From NCBI GenBank assembly GCA_965284365.1, contig OZ260079.1, positions 682,001 through 746,000 on the forward strand: a DNA stretch of 64,000 bases, read 5' to 3'. The first letter of the stretch is position 1. Every line of letters starts with the position of its first letter. Origin of the DNA: Phragmitibacter sp965284365 (GTDB lineage Bacteria; Verrucomicrobiota; Verrucomicrobiia; Verrucomicrobiales; Verrucomicrobiaceae). The translations under genes were made by a program, and so were the position numbers. This document shows positions 35,265 to 44,869 of the stretch, in pieces. The notes under the pieces were generated by a model. The model was not told where the DNA came from. It searched no databases and was given only the letters and a program-made list of their open reading frames with translations.

Positions 35265-37298
35265 ATGTCCGACTCACCCATCAACATCCCGGCTGATCCC
35301 GCGCTGAATGCTCATTGTCCCACCGGCCCCCTGGCCGAGAAGTGGTCGAAGCACAAGCAGGAGTCCAAGCTGATCAATCCGGCCAACAAGCGGAAATTCT
35401 CCATCATCGTCGTGGGCTCAGGCCTCGCGGGAGCTTCCGCCGCCGCAACGCTTTCGGAGTTGGGCTACAAGGTCAAATGTTTCTGCTTCCAGGACAGCCC
35501 GCGTCGCGCGCATAGCATTGCAGCCCAGGGGGGCATCAATGCGGCGAAGAACTATCAGAACGACGGTGACAGTGTGCACCGCCTTTTCTACGACACGATC
35601 AAGGGCGGCGACTTCCGCGCCCGGGAAGCGAACGTGTATCGCCTGGCTGAGGTCAGCGCGAACATCATCGACCAATGCGTGGCGCAAGGGGTGCCGCTGG
35701 CACGTGAGTATGGTGGTCTGCTGGCGAACCGTTCCTTTGGCGGCGCCCAGGTGAGCCGGACGTTTTATGCTCGTGGGCAAACGGGGCAGCAGTTGCTGCT
35801 GGGCGCTTATTCGGCGCTTAATAAGGAAATCGCCCGCGGCAATGTGCAGATGTTCAACCGGAGCGAGATGCTGGAACTGGTCGTTGTGGACGGCCATGCC
35901 AAAGGCATCGTCGAGCGCAATCTTGTCACCGGCAAAATTACATCGCATGCGGCGGATGCGGTCATCCTGGCAACGGGTGGGTATGGCAACGTGTTTTACC
36001 TCAGCACGAACGCCAAGAACTGCAATGTGACGGCGATCTGGCGCGCGCATAAGAAGGGCGCCTTCATGGCGAATCCCTGTTACACGCAGATCCATCCGAC
36101 TTGCATCCCGGTCGGCGGGGACTATCAGAGCAAGCTGACGCTGATGTCCGAGTCACTGCGGAATGACGGCCGCGTCTGGGTGCCGATCAATGCGGCTGAT
36201 TGCGAGAAGGATCCGACCTTGATCCCGGAAGACGCGCGCGACTATTACCTGGAGCGGAAGTATCCGAGTTTTGGCAACCTGGCCCCACGCGATATTTCCA
36301 GTAGGTCCGCCAAGGAAGCCTGTGATGAAGGCCGCGGTGTGGGTCCCGGCAAGCGGGGAGTTTATCTGGATTTCCACGATGCGATTCTGCGCTACGGGCG
36401 GGACAAGTCGGCCGGCAAACAGCTTTCCGATGAAGAGCTTTATAAGCTTGGGCAACCGGTGGTGGCTGAGAAGTATGGCAACCTTTTCGAGATGTATGAA
36501 CGCATCACGGGTGAGAACGCTTATGAGCGTCCCATGCGTATCTACCCTGCGGTGCACTACACGATGGGTGGCCTTTGGGTAGACTACAATCTGATGTCGA
36601 ACCTGCCTGGGTTGCATGTGCTGGGTGAAGCGAATTTCTCCGACCACGGAGCCAATCGTCTGGGCGCCAGCGCGCTCATGCAGGGTCTGGCGGATGGCTA
36701 TTTTGTCATCCCGTATACCATCGCCAATTACCTAGCCACGCAGAAGCCGGGTTCGGTGAAGACCGATCATCCGGCGTTTGCCGCTGCGGAAGAGGAAGTG
36801 AATGCGCGGACGCATCGGTTCCTGAGCATTGGCGGGAAGAAGACCGCGGACTCCATCCACCGGGAACTGGGTTTGCTCATGTGGGACAAGTGCGGCATGG
36901 CTCGCACCCGTGAAGGCTTGCAAGAGGCCATTGCCAAGCTGCCGCACCTTCGGGAAGAATTCTGGAACAACTTGCACATCCCCGGCAAGGGCGAGGAATT
37001 CAATCAGGAGTTGGAGAAGGCAGGACGCCTGGCCGACTTCCTTGAGTTCGGCGAACTGATGTGCATTGACGCGCTGGAGCGTGAAGAGAGCTGCGGCGGG
37101 CATTTCCGCACGGAGCATCAATACACGAAGGAAGACGAAGATGCCAAGCGCGGTCAGGCCGGTGAGGCGCTACGGCACGACGAGAAGTTTGCGTATGTGG
37201 CGGCGTGGGAGTATACGGGCGATGTGCGGAAACCGCAGTTGCACAAGGAGCCGCTCGAGTATGAGGAAGTGCATCTGGCGGTGCGGAGTTATGTGTAG
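35265..37298 (+). CDS. sdhA: succinate dehydrogenase/fumarate reductase flavoprotein subunit
   Basis: A 677-aa flavoprotein that oxidises succinate to fumarate. It has the FAD-binding start IIVVGSGLAGASAAATLSELG, the flavin-linking His region HSIAAQGGINAA, HPTCIP near the active site, YTMGGLWVDYNLMSNLPGLH and GANRLGASALMQGLADGYF. Length fits the type-B family. It is co-transcribed with sdhC, but the expected third gene, sdhB, is absent; the next gene lies on the other strand 132 bases away. The iron-sulphur subunit must be encoded elsewhere. Confidence 0.95.
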   Translation: MSDSPINIPADPALNAHCPTGPLAEKWSKHKQESKLINPANKRKFSIIVVGSGLAGASAAATLSELGYKVKCFCFQDSPRRAHSIAAQGGINAAKNYQNDGDSVHRLFYDTIKGGDFRAREANVYRLAEVSANIIDQCVAQGVPLAREYGGLLANRSFGGAQVSRTFYARGQTGQQLLLGAYSALNKEIARGNVQMFNRSEMLELVVVDGHAKGIVERNLVTGKITSHAADAVILATGGYGNVFYLSTNAKNCNVTAIWRAHKKGAFMANPCYTQIHPTCIPVGGDYQSKLTLMSESLRNDGRVWVPINAADCEKDPTLIPEDARDYYLERKYPSFGNLAPRDISSRSAKEACDEGRGVGPGKRGVYLDFHDAILRYGRDKSAGKQLSDEELYKLGQPVVAEKYGNLFEMYERITGENAYERPMRIYPAVHYTMGGLWVDYNLMSNLPGLHVLGEANFSDHGANRLGASALMQGLADGYFVIPYTIANYLATQKPGSVKTDHPAFAAAEEEVNARTHRFLSIGGKKTADSIHRELGLLMWDKCGMARTREGLQEAIAKLPHLREEFWNNLHIPGKGEEFNQELEKAGRLADFLEFGELMCIDALEREESCGGHFRTEHQYTKEDEDAKRGQAGEALRHDEKFAYVAAWEYTGDVRKPQLHKEPLEYEEVHLAVRSYV

Positions 37299-37430
37299 GT
37301 GATGAGGATGGGCGTTTAGGACGGACAGCGTCGTTCGGGTAGACTGCCTCATTTCTTTTCACACGAAGTCACAAAGGCACTAAGGTGGGTTTCGTGTGGC
37401 TTCTTGGTGCAATTGGTGAGGCGATGCGGG

Positions 37431-37730
37431 CTACCTTGCGTCGTTCGGAGGCTTGCGCTTCACTCGGAATATCAAACGGATGACTCCGAATAGGAGGCTG
37501 GCCAAGAGGACTCCGATAATGGGATTGAGGAGGAACGCCCCGGGGAAGGGATAATCGATCATCATTCCATCTCGAAGATCCCACATGACATACGGGATGA
37601 GCACGCCGGTGCCATGAAATCCCTCCGGCTGGCCCCAAGGGATAAAGCAACCCACGAAGCCAAGAAGGGCACCGAACAGGGCGAAGATGCTTAGCTTCAC
37701 TTTCGCGGGAGAACCAAAAGCTTCTACCAA
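37431..37730 (-). CDS. small three-span membrane protein
   Basis: A 99-aa hydrophobic protein with spans around LSIFALFGALLGFVGCFI and FLLNPIIGVLLASLLFGVIRL and a basic end. No family recognised. Its start overlaps the end of the rlmI-like gene by 7 bases, so it is translated as part of that transcript. Confidence 0.65.
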   Translation of the reverse strand: MVEAFGSPAKVKLSIFALFGALLGFVGCFIPWGQPEGFHGTGVLIPYVMWDLRDGMMIDYPFPGAFLLNPIIGVLLASLLFGVIRLIFRVKRKPPNDAR

Positions 37731-38962
37731 ACCCGCGCCCAGATCGCTTTCAGATAACGGCTTTCGGGGCAGTGGGACATGACGGGGTGGTCGGGGCCGG
37801 CGCCGGTGCGGTCGAGAATTTGAAGTTTGCGGCCGTTGCGGTGGGCGAGGCCGATGACGAGTTCTTCGAACTCCTCGGTGGGCATGAGGCCTGAGCAGGA
37901 GAAGGTGACGAAGAGGCCGCCGCGCTCCACGAGGGACATCGCGAGTTTGTTGAGGTCGTGGTATTTGGCTTTGCCTTCCTCGAAGGCCTCACGGGAGTGG
38001 ATAAGCTTTGGGGGATCGAGGATGACAGCCTGCCAAGTGTCGCCGTTGCGCATCATCTGCCGCATGTAGCTGAAGGCATCCGCGTGAACGAAGTCAATGC
38101 GTTGCTGATTGAGATTGGCGTTCCGTTTGGCCAAAGCGATGGCCTTTTCATCGAGATCCACGCCTGTGACTTCGGCAGCTCCGCCGGCTTTGGCGGCGAC
38201 GGAGAACCCGCCGGTGTAACAGCAGACGTCGAGGACTCTGAGGCCATTGACCCATTTGCCGAACTGGGCGCGATTGTCGCGCTGGTCGCAGAAGAAGCCG
38301 GTCTTATGCCCTGCTTCAAAGTCGACGTGGAAGCGGAGGCCGTTCTCCTGGATCTTCACGCCGGTAACGGGCGACTCCAGGCGGGCGATATCTTCCTTGA
38401 GCTTGATGGGTGAGAGGGATTCGGCCTGAACGGGGCCGGAGTCGAAATGAATGACCTGTTGGGTGGTGCCGAGGAGTTCGTGCAGAAGGGGCAGCCACTG
38501 AGGGAGGCGCTGCATGGCGGCGGCGTTGCTGACTTCGGCGGCGAGGACATCGCCGAATTTGTCCACCATGAGGCCGGGCAGGCAATCGCCATCGGAACCG
38601 ACAACGCGGAAAGCGTCGGTGGTTTTCGGGAGCTGGAGGACGTCGGTGCGGAGCGTGACGGCGCGGCGGATGACTTTTTCAAAGTGGTCGTCGTTGAGCG
38701 GGGAATCGCCATGCCAGAAGACACGCAGGGGCACGCGGGCCTTGGGATTAAAAAAGCCGTGGCCAAAGGGCTCCCCGGATTTGTCGTAGACGGTCACCAC
38801 GTCCCCCATGCGGGCGTCGGGGGAGGCCGCTGCAATCATGTTGGGGTAAAAGTTCGGGTGGAAGGAGAAATATTTGATCTGCACCCAGGGCTCCGCCCAA
38901 TTCTCACTGCCCGGAGGGCCGGGTCTGGGACGGGAGGGGCGACGCGAATCGGAATAAGACAT
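37724..38962 (-). CDS. rlmI: class I SAM-dependent rRNA methyltransferase, RlmI family
   Basis: A 412-aa protein related to the 23S rRNA m5C1962 methyltransferase. ATG 38962 (MSYSDSRRPSRPR) is chosen, though the frame continues upstream. The N-terminal part is PUA-like (FNPKARVPLRVFWHG). The methyltransferase core has VLDVCCYTGGFSVAA (SAM motif I), DLDEKAIALAKRNANLN, the motif IV sequence ILDPPKLIHSR, and FVTFSCSGLM with the catalytic-type Cys. It modifies rRNA or a related RNA; the exact base is inferred from the family. Confidence 0.88.
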   Translation of the reverse strand: MSYSDSRRPSRPRPGPPGSENWAEPWVQIKYFSFHPNFYPNMIAAASPDARMGDVVTVYDKSGEPFGHGFFNPKARVPLRVFWHGDSPLNDDHFEKVIRRAVTLRTDVLQLPKTTDAFRVVGSDGDCLPGLMVDKFGDVLAAEVSNAAAMQRLPQWLPLLHELLGTTQQVIHFDSGPVQAESLSPIKLKEDIARLESPVTGVKIQENGLRFHVDFEAGHKTGFFCDQRDNRAQFGKWVNGLRVLDVCCYTGGFSVAAKAGGAAEVTGVDLDEKAIALAKRNANLNQQRIDFVHADAFSYMRQMMRNGDTWQAVILDPPKLIHSREAFEEGKAKYHDLNKLAMSLVERGGLFVTFSCSGLMPTEEFEELVIGLAHRNGRKLQILDRTGAGPDHPVMSHCPESRYLKAIWARVW

Positions 38963-39090
38963 GGGACGGAATGTCTTACGCCAGCGGACTGCCAAGGCAA
39001 CTCGGAAAAAAAGTGCAGAAGTTAGGCTCACCGCCAACGAAATGTGTCCAAAAATCGGGAGAGGGGCAGTTATCCGGTGCTGAAAACATC

Positions 39091-39327
39091 ATGAAGACAT
39101 CCTCCTCTCCATCCGATTTCCGCAAGATCCCGGGTCTCACCCTTTCTGTGCGGCGTTTGTTACAGGCCTCAGGCGTGAACGGTCTGGTTGATCTGGCCAA
39201 GAGCCATCCGTCCAAATTGTGGCGGTGGATGGCCGAAGTGAACGCTGACCAGCGTCTGGTGCGCCGCATGCCGCAAATGGCGGCGGTGGTGACGTGGGTG
39301 GAGATGGCGAAGTCCGTGTGTTCGTAG
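39091..39327 (+). CDS. small helix-hairpin-helix (DUF4332-like) protein
   Basis: A 78-aa protein starting MKTSSSPSDFRKIPGL. The sequence IPGLTLSVRRLLQASGVNGL followed by VDLAKSHPSKLWRWMAEVN resembles the helix-hairpin-helix repeat of DUF4332 proteins, which suggests nucleic-acid contact. It is divergent from rlmI. Short, so moderately confident. Confidence 0.6.
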   Translation: MKTSSSPSDFRKIPGLTLSVRRLLQASGVNGLVDLAKSHPSKLWRWMAEVNADQRLVRRMPQMAAVVTWVEMAKSVCS

Positions 39328-39674
39328 GGCCGGTGTGGGCGGCGTTTGCGGTGCAGGCAATGGACGCGGGTAGACCGTATTGCGTCTGCCGATGCGGAGA
39401 GTTCCATTTGGGTCATGGGCAAATGCTGCCCTGATCGCATGAGGCGTTTGATACATGGGGCGATGCCCCAGGCTACGATGGGGCGGGCCGTCGGCCTTTC
39501 TGAGGTGGCTGATTAGGGAATCTGTATCCGGCGATATCCATCGCGCATAGGGGTACCCCTTCGGGGTACGACCGTGTGCGATAGGAGTCCAGGGGTTAAA
39601 ACCCCTGGCTATGCATGGGAGAGCCCCTCCGGGGCTCGAGTTTCATTGGTGTGAGATGACGTAGTCAGGTGGCG
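39328..39674. repeat. gene-free interval with a cluster of REP-like hairpins
   Basis: Three tight hairpins: GTACCCC-ttc-GGGGTAC followed by GACC (39553-39573), CCAGGGGTT-aa-AACCCCTGG (39589-39608) and GAGCCCC-tcc-GGGGCTC (39621-39637). The first is a variant of the unit at 6669-6683. They lie between convergent genes and may act as terminators or as a mobile intergenic repeat. No gene was recognised in the interval. Confidence 0.65.
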
Positions 39675-40850
39675 TCATACCGCCTCTTTCAGGGCGGCGC
39701 GGATGATCGGTTCCATGACATCGGCCTGGCGGACGAAGCCGAGGTCGTTGGGGTGGGAGCCGTCGGTGGCGCCGTCGCCGTCATCGCCGAGGAGGTTGTC
39801 GCCGGGGATGTAGAAGATTTTTTTGATGCCTTCGGCTTGGAGCTTGTCGAAGCTCTCCTTCAAGGCGGCGTGGTTGTCGGTGTGATGTTTGTCGCGTTCG
39901 GGGTGGATCCAGGAGTTGGTGTTCCGGCGGTCTTCGACGAGAACGATGGGCGTCTCGGGTTTGGCGGCGCGGAGCTGCTTCACCAGCGGGATGCAGCGTT
40001 CCCTCACAAGCGGGGCGGACATGTTGGGGAGGCAGTCGATGACGAAGACGGCGGCATCGAGCTTGATGAGGTAGTCGCCGACGGCGGCGTCCATTTTGCC
40101 ATTGCCGGAGAAGCCCAGGTTCACGACTGGTTTTTCGAGGCGGCGGCCAAGGATGGCGGGATGACACATGCCGGGGCGGGAAGCGCAGGCACCGTGCGTG
40201 ATGGAAGTGCCATAGAAAACGACGAGGCCTTTTTGCGCAGGAGCGATGCCTTCGAAGTTCGCGCCTTCATTGACGCCGATCTCCAGCTTTTCCATGCCAT
40301 TGTAGAGAGGAAGGTAGAGCATCCACTCGCGGGGCTCCGCCGTCATTTTCTCACTCATGGGGTAGACCATGTTCTGCTTGTCGATTTTGCAGACGTTGAC
40401 CCAGCGCCATTTGCCCTTGGAATCGCGTGCATAGAGGTCCACGCCGCTGACGCCTGTCGCGGGCATGTGAGTCTGACCCAGGATGGCATTCATTACGCTG
40501 TAGCGAACATGGATGTCCGTGGCGTTGCTCTTAAAACGAACGGTCATGCCTGCGCTATGACGGCTCAGCGCCCAGACAGCAGGGGTCACTTTTCCTTCGG
40601 CACCGGCGGGTAGGCGGTCGTAATAACGCTTCCGCTCAAGGTCAGGCCAGCAGCGGCCTTCCACGCCCCATGATTCGGCATTGTGCCAGGTGAGATTAGT
40701 CGTCGTACCTTTTTGCCCGCCCATGGCGGGATCGAGTTTGGAGACTTCGGCTGGCTTGGTGGCAGGAGCGGCTGGTTTGGTTTCAGCGTTTACGAAAAGA
40801 GGCGAAGCTCCCAGAGAAGTGGCGGTCAGGAGAAGATGGCGGCGATTCAT
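39675..40850 (-). CDS. exported SGNH/GDSL hydrolase
   Basis: A 391-aa exported esterase-type protein. The N-terminus MNRRHLLLTATSLGASPLFV looks like a twin-arginine or Sec signal. A beta-sandwich-like region precedes the SGNH core: VVFYGTSITHGACAS (block I Ser), VNLGFSGNGKMD (block II/III Gly-Asn), and HPNDLGFVRQAD (block V Asp/His, catalytic DxxH as HPNDLG). Related proteins remove acyl or acetyl groups from polysaccharides. Substrate unknown. Confidence 0.8.
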   Translation of the reverse strand: MNRRHLLLTATSLGASPLFVNAETKPAAPATKPAEVSKLDPAMGGQKGTTTNLTWHNAESWGVEGRCWPDLERKRYYDRLPAGAEGKVTPAVWALSRHSAGMTVRFKSNATDIHVRYSVMNAILGQTHMPATGVSGVDLYARDSKGKWRWVNVCKIDKQNMVYPMSEKMTAEPREWMLYLPLYNGMEKLEIGVNEGANFEGIAPAQKGLVVFYGTSITHGACASRPGMCHPAILGRRLEKPVVNLGFSGNGKMDAAVGDYLIKLDAAVFVIDCLPNMSAPLVRERCIPLVKQLRAAKPETPIVLVEDRRNTNSWIHPERDKHHTDNHAALKESFDKLQAEGIKKIFYIPGDNLLGDDGDGATDGSHPNDLGFVRQADVMEPIIRAALKEAV

Positions 40851-40983
40851 GGCTGCAATGAACGCAGTTACTCCGTGCGACTTTGCAAGGTCTTTGGGGG
40901 AGTGCGCATGATTCGTGTTCTTGCTAGCGCACTACCTCTGCGGCAAGAGTGGTGCACTTCGGTCCGACTTCTCTCCTTCTGCG

Positions 40984-43104
40984 ATGCGTATCCTTTGCAT
41001 TCCCACACTCTTCCTTGTGACTGCCGCCTTCTCTGCCTCCGCCATTGCGCAAAACATCGTCTATCCCGAAACTCATAAAGATCCGGCCACGGATGAATAC
41101 CATGGCGTCAAAATCCGTGATGACTACCGCTGGCTGGAAGATGACAACGCGGACGTCACGAAGGACTGGGTGAAGCGGCAAAATGCGGTGACGTTTTCCT
41201 ATCTGGAGAAGATTCCGCAGCGGGCTGAGATCTTCGACCGGCTGAAGAAGCTCTGGAACTTTGAGCGCTACGGCATGCCTTATCAGCGCTCAGGACGATA
41301 CTTCTACACGCGCAATTCCGGTCTGCAGAATCAGAGTGTGTTGTATAGCGCGGACTCGCTGACGGCGGAGCCGCGAGTGTTGATCGATCCGAATTTGCTC
41401 TCGGCGGATGGGACAGTTTCGTTGACGGAATCGAACCCCAGTGAAGATGGCAAGTGGCTGGTGTACGGTGTGTCCCGAGCCGGGAGTGACTGGCAGGAGT
41501 TTCGCGTGAAGAATATCGATACGGGTGAAGATCTCCCGGAGATCCTGGAGTGGATCAAATTCGGCGGGGCTTCGTGGGCGAAGGATGGGAGTGGCTTTTA
41601 TTATGGGCGCTACCCCAAGCCATCCGCCGAAGCGAAGCTGACGGAGAAGAACCTCTTTTATGAGATCTACTTTCACCGGCTGAACACCGCTCAATCGGAA
41701 GACAAACTCATTCACGCTCGTCCAGATAAGCCCACCTTGAGCTTTGATGTCGGGGTCTCGGATGATGGCCGATATCTCATCATCAACACCCACGAGGGCA
41801 CGGAGCCGAAGAATGACGTTTCCTATCAGGATCTGCAGGCGGAGAAACCGGTGACGGTGGAACTGCTGACGAAGTTCGATGCGGCGTATCGGTTCGTCGG
41901 CAATGTCGGGACGCTGTTCTATTTCCACACCGATCTAGATGCGCCGCGGTACCGGCTGATTGCCATCGATGTTGCAGATCCAGCGTCTGACAAATGGCGC
42001 GAGATCATTCCTCAGACGGAGGATAAGCTGGACAGTGTGTCTTTCACGGGGGGGCAACTGATCTGTGAGTATCTGCATGATGCGCACTCCCAGGTGACTT
42101 GCTTTACGCCGGAGGGGAAGCGTGTGCAGGAACTGACGCTTCCGGGTCTGGGTAGTGTGGTGGGGTTCCGTGGGCGGCAGAATCAGGATGAGACGTTCTA
42201 CGCTTACACGAGCTTCACCACGCCGAGTTCCATTTACCGTTATGAAGTCAGCACGGGAAAAAGCTCGCTCTACCGGCAACCGAAGATTGACTTTGATGGC
42301 GAGAGATACCAGACCCAACAAGTCTTTGTGACCAGCAAGGATGGGACGCGTGTCCCGATGTTTCTGGTGCACAAGCGCGGGATCAAGCTGGATGGGACGA
42401 ATCCGACGCTGCTGTATGGTTATGGCGGGTTCGACATCAGCCTAACACCGGGCTTTTCGGTATCACGGGCGGTATGGCTAGAGCGCGGCGGGGTGTTTGC
42501 GCTGGCGAATCTGCGGGGCGGTGGCGAGTATGGTTCCGAGTGGCATCAAGCGGGCACGAAATTGCGGAAGCAGAATGTCTTTGATGACTTCATCGCGTCG
42601 GCCGAGTGGCTGATTTCCAACAACTACACGCGACCAGCGAAGCTGGCGATTCAGGGCGGCAGCAATGGAGGGCTGCTGGTGGGGGCGTGCCTGACGCAGC
42701 GGCCCGAGCTTTTCGGTGCGGCAATTCCGTCCGTGGGAGTGCTAGACATGCTGCGGTATCAGAACTTCACGATTGGCTGGGCGTGGGCGAGCGACTATGG
42801 GACGAGTGCGGATGCTGCGGAGTTCAAGGCGCTGCTGGCGTATTCACCGTTGCATAATCTCAAGCCGGGGGTGCGATATCCGGCGACTCTGGTGACGACG
42901 GCGGATCATGACGACCGGGTGGTGCCGGCGCATAGTTTCAAGTTCGCGGCGCGGTTGCAGGAATGTCAGGCGGCGGATGGGCCGCCGGTGTTGATTCGCA
43001 TTGAGACCAGCGCAGGTCATGGGGCGGGCACGGCGCTGACGAAGGTGATCGCGGAGACGGCGGATGAGTGGGCGTTTCTGGAGAAGGTGCTGGGGATGGA
43101 GTGA
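40984..43104 (+). CDS. prolyl oligopeptidase family serine peptidase, exported
   Basis: A 706-aa peptidase. ATG 40984 is chosen because a signal peptide (MRILCIPTLFLVTAAFSASAIA) follows; the frame is open 69 bases further upstream. The N-terminal beta-propeller begins YPETHKDPATDEYHGVKIRDDYRWLEDD, typical of S9A enzymes. The catalytic triad is Ser in GGSNGGLLVGACL, Asp in TADHDDRVVP and His in TSAGHGAGT. It cuts short peptides after proline and is probably periplasmic. Confidence 0.95.
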   Translation: MRILCIPTLFLVTAAFSASAIAQNIVYPETHKDPATDEYHGVKIRDDYRWLEDDNADVTKDWVKRQNAVTFSYLEKIPQRAEIFDRLKKLWNFERYGMPYQRSGRYFYTRNSGLQNQSVLYSADSLTAEPRVLIDPNLLSADGTVSLTESNPSEDGKWLVYGVSRAGSDWQEFRVKNIDTGEDLPEILEWIKFGGASWAKDGSGFYYGRYPKPSAEAKLTEKNLFYEIYFHRLNTAQSEDKLIHARPDKPTLSFDVGVSDDGRYLIINTHEGTEPKNDVSYQDLQAEKPVTVELLTKFDAAYRFVGNVGTLFYFHTDLDAPRYRLIAIDVADPASDKWREIIPQTEDKLDSVSFTGGQLICEYLHDAHSQVTCFTPEGKRVQELTLPGLGSVVGFRGRQNQDETFYAYTSFTTPSSIYRYEVSTGKSSLYRQPKIDFDGERYQTQQVFVTSKDGTRVPMFLVHKRGIKLDGTNPTLLYGYGGFDISLTPGFSVSRAVWLERGGVFALANLRGGGEYGSEWHQAGTKLRKQNVFDDFIASAEWLISNNYTRPAKLAIQGGSNGGLLVGACLTQRPELFGAAIPSVGVLDMLRYQNFTIGWAWASDYGTSADAAEFKALLAYSPLHNLKPGVRYPATLVTTADHDDRVVPAHSFKFAARLQECQAADGPPVLIRIETSAGHGAGTALTKVIAETADEWAFLEKVLGME

Positions 43105-43430
43105 TGACGTCCGGGGGGAATGTCGTCGGGGGTGGGCGGGATTTAAGTTTAACCGCGAAGACGCGAAGACGCGAAGAGGAGGAAGGGTTATGAGCCTCTG
43201 GTTTTGAACTTGGGGGAATGGTGGAGACGGGAAATGTGCGAAAAGATTTGCTGTCGGGAGTAGCGCGAGCGTGATGCCAACGAGGACGTTGGCGCTCCCA
43301 GCGGCTCCGCAGCCCGGCGGCACTCATTGGCGTTGCCGGGCTCCAAAACTGAGCAGATTTGGGGAGGATTATGCGTATGCAAAGTTCCTGTCACTCACAC
43401 GCGCTTTCAAGCCCGCTATGTTTTGGCTTC
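43105..43430. repeat. gene-free interval with octamer repeat and hairpin
   Basis: Contains about three tandem copies of CGCGAAGA (43154-43176), directly preceded by TTTAAC, matching the arrays at 48701-48731 and, loosely, 62750-62775. A hairpin GCCAACG-agga-CGTTGGC lies at 43276-43293. No gene was recognised. Confidence 0.6.
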
Positions 43431-44717
43431 TTACTGCTGGGGCTCGATTTTGAGCTGGTATTTTACGGGGACTAGCTTCTGTTTTACGGCTTCGGCGCGG
43501 GCGGCGTGTTTGGCTTCGAGCTTCTTTTTGAGGACTTCCAGGGCGGCGGCGAATTCGGCGTCTTCTTTGATGTCGGCTTCGAAGGCGCGGAACTGGGTGA
43601 TCATGTTTTTGATCATGACGGTCTCGTGGGACTGTTTGTCAGCGATGAGCCGCATGAGGTCCATGAAGGACTTGTCGAATGGAGTCTGCTCGAACTCGGC
43701 GGCAAGGTTGACGCCGGCGGCGAGTTGGTCGGCGGTGAAGGTCTTGGTGGCTGAGCCCCAGGTCACGTTTGCTTTGGGAGCGCCCAGGTTTTTCACGGTC
43801 AAAGTGTAGCGATTCATCTCGCGGTTGAAGTTGCAGAAGCGGGTAATGCTGCGGGTGCCGCCGGGGGAGTTTTGGTCGCCGTCGAAACAGAAGGGCCATT
43901 TTTTGCTTTCCACTTCGAGGATGGTGGTCCCATTCGGTCCCGACTTGTTTGAAGAGACGAGCTTGTGGCCTTCGCTGACGGTGGCGTCGCCTTTGAGGTC
44001 GACCTGGATCTTGGCGATCTCGCCATCGACGCCCATGCCTCTGAGGAAGGCGTAGGCCATGAGGAGTTGACCGTTGGCACCGGGGTGCACGCCGTCTTTG
44101 CCGCAGACGTCATAGCCATCGCCCATCGTGGCTTTGGCTTTCACCATGGTTTCGAACATGAGGTCGTGGACGTTCGCAAAGGCGAAGGCGGACTCGGCGG
44201 CAAGTTTTTGATCAATGGAGCGGAAGCGTGCGAGGCTGTCGTTGTACACGGCGGCCGGGATGCGGGTGAAATACTTCGTGTCCACGGCGCCGGGGGAGCC
44301 GACGATGATGTTCTTCACGCCCATGCCCTGGAGCTTCGCGAGGACGGTGCGCATGTTCTTTTCGTAGGTGGCGCCGATGCTCTCTGTGTGGGCGGTGTAG
44401 CCGCCGTCATTCATGCCGTAGCAAAGGGTGGCGACGGTGGGCTTGAAGATGGCGAGGTCGTTCTCACAACGGAGGGCAAATCCGTCGGCGCGCTCGCCAC
44501 CCCAGCCGTACTGGAAGCAGGAAATGTCATCGCGACCGGCGCAGGCGAGGAGGTAGGTCTCGAGGTATTTCGAGTAGAGCTTTTGCTCGGTGATAGAGTC
44601 TCCGATGATGGCGACCCGAGCGTTCTCGGGTAGTTGAGCAGTGAGCTTGCCCTCCCTGGCGACGGCGGTGTTGAGAAGCAGTCCCAGGACAGCGATGGAG
44701 GAAAAGAGGAGGCGCAT
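43431..44717 (-). CDS. exported SGNH/GDSL hydrolase (second)
   Basis: A 428-aa exported protein. ATG 44717 is chosen because the signal peptide MRLLFSSIAVLGLLLNTAVA begins there. The SGNH blocks are clear: VAIIGDSITEQ (Ser), QYGWGGERADGF (Gly), TLCYGMNDGGY (Asn) and DGVHPGANGQLL (Asp and His). A C-terminal domain of about 150 residues, rich in Lys and Glu and partly helical, is extra compared with simple GDSL enzymes. The FHA/coiled-coil gene is divergent from it, with about 150 bases between starts. Confidence 0.85.
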   Translation of the reverse strand: MRLLFSSIAVLGLLLNTAVAREGKLTAQLPENARVAIIGDSITEQKLYSKYLETYLLACAGRDDISCFQYGWGGERADGFALRCENDLAIFKPTVATLCYGMNDGGYTAHTESIGATYEKNMRTVLAKLQGMGVKNIIVGSPGAVDTKYFTRIPAAVYNDSLARFRSIDQKLAAESAFAFANVHDLMFETMVKAKATMGDGYDVCGKDGVHPGANGQLLMAYAFLRGMGVDGEIAKIQVDLKGDATVSEGHKLVSSNKSGPNGTTILEVESKKWPFCFDGDQNSPGGTRSITRFCNFNREMNRYTLTVKNLGAPKANVTWGSATKTFTADQLAAGVNLAAEFEQTPFDKSFMDLMRLIADKQSHETVMIKNMITQFRAFEADIKEDAEFAAALEVLKKKLEAKHAARAEAVKQKLVPVKYQLKIEPQQ

Positions 44718-44869
44718 GATGAGGTAGGCGGTACGGGCGGGCGGGTGAAAACTTTCTTGTGGCGGCAATGAAGGCTTGCTTCGAAGGTTTTAGACGGCCT
44801 AAAACGCTATTGCAATCCCCAGTCAACCATGCTTTCTGCCCGCCTGTCACTCGAACTTTCTTCTGCGTC

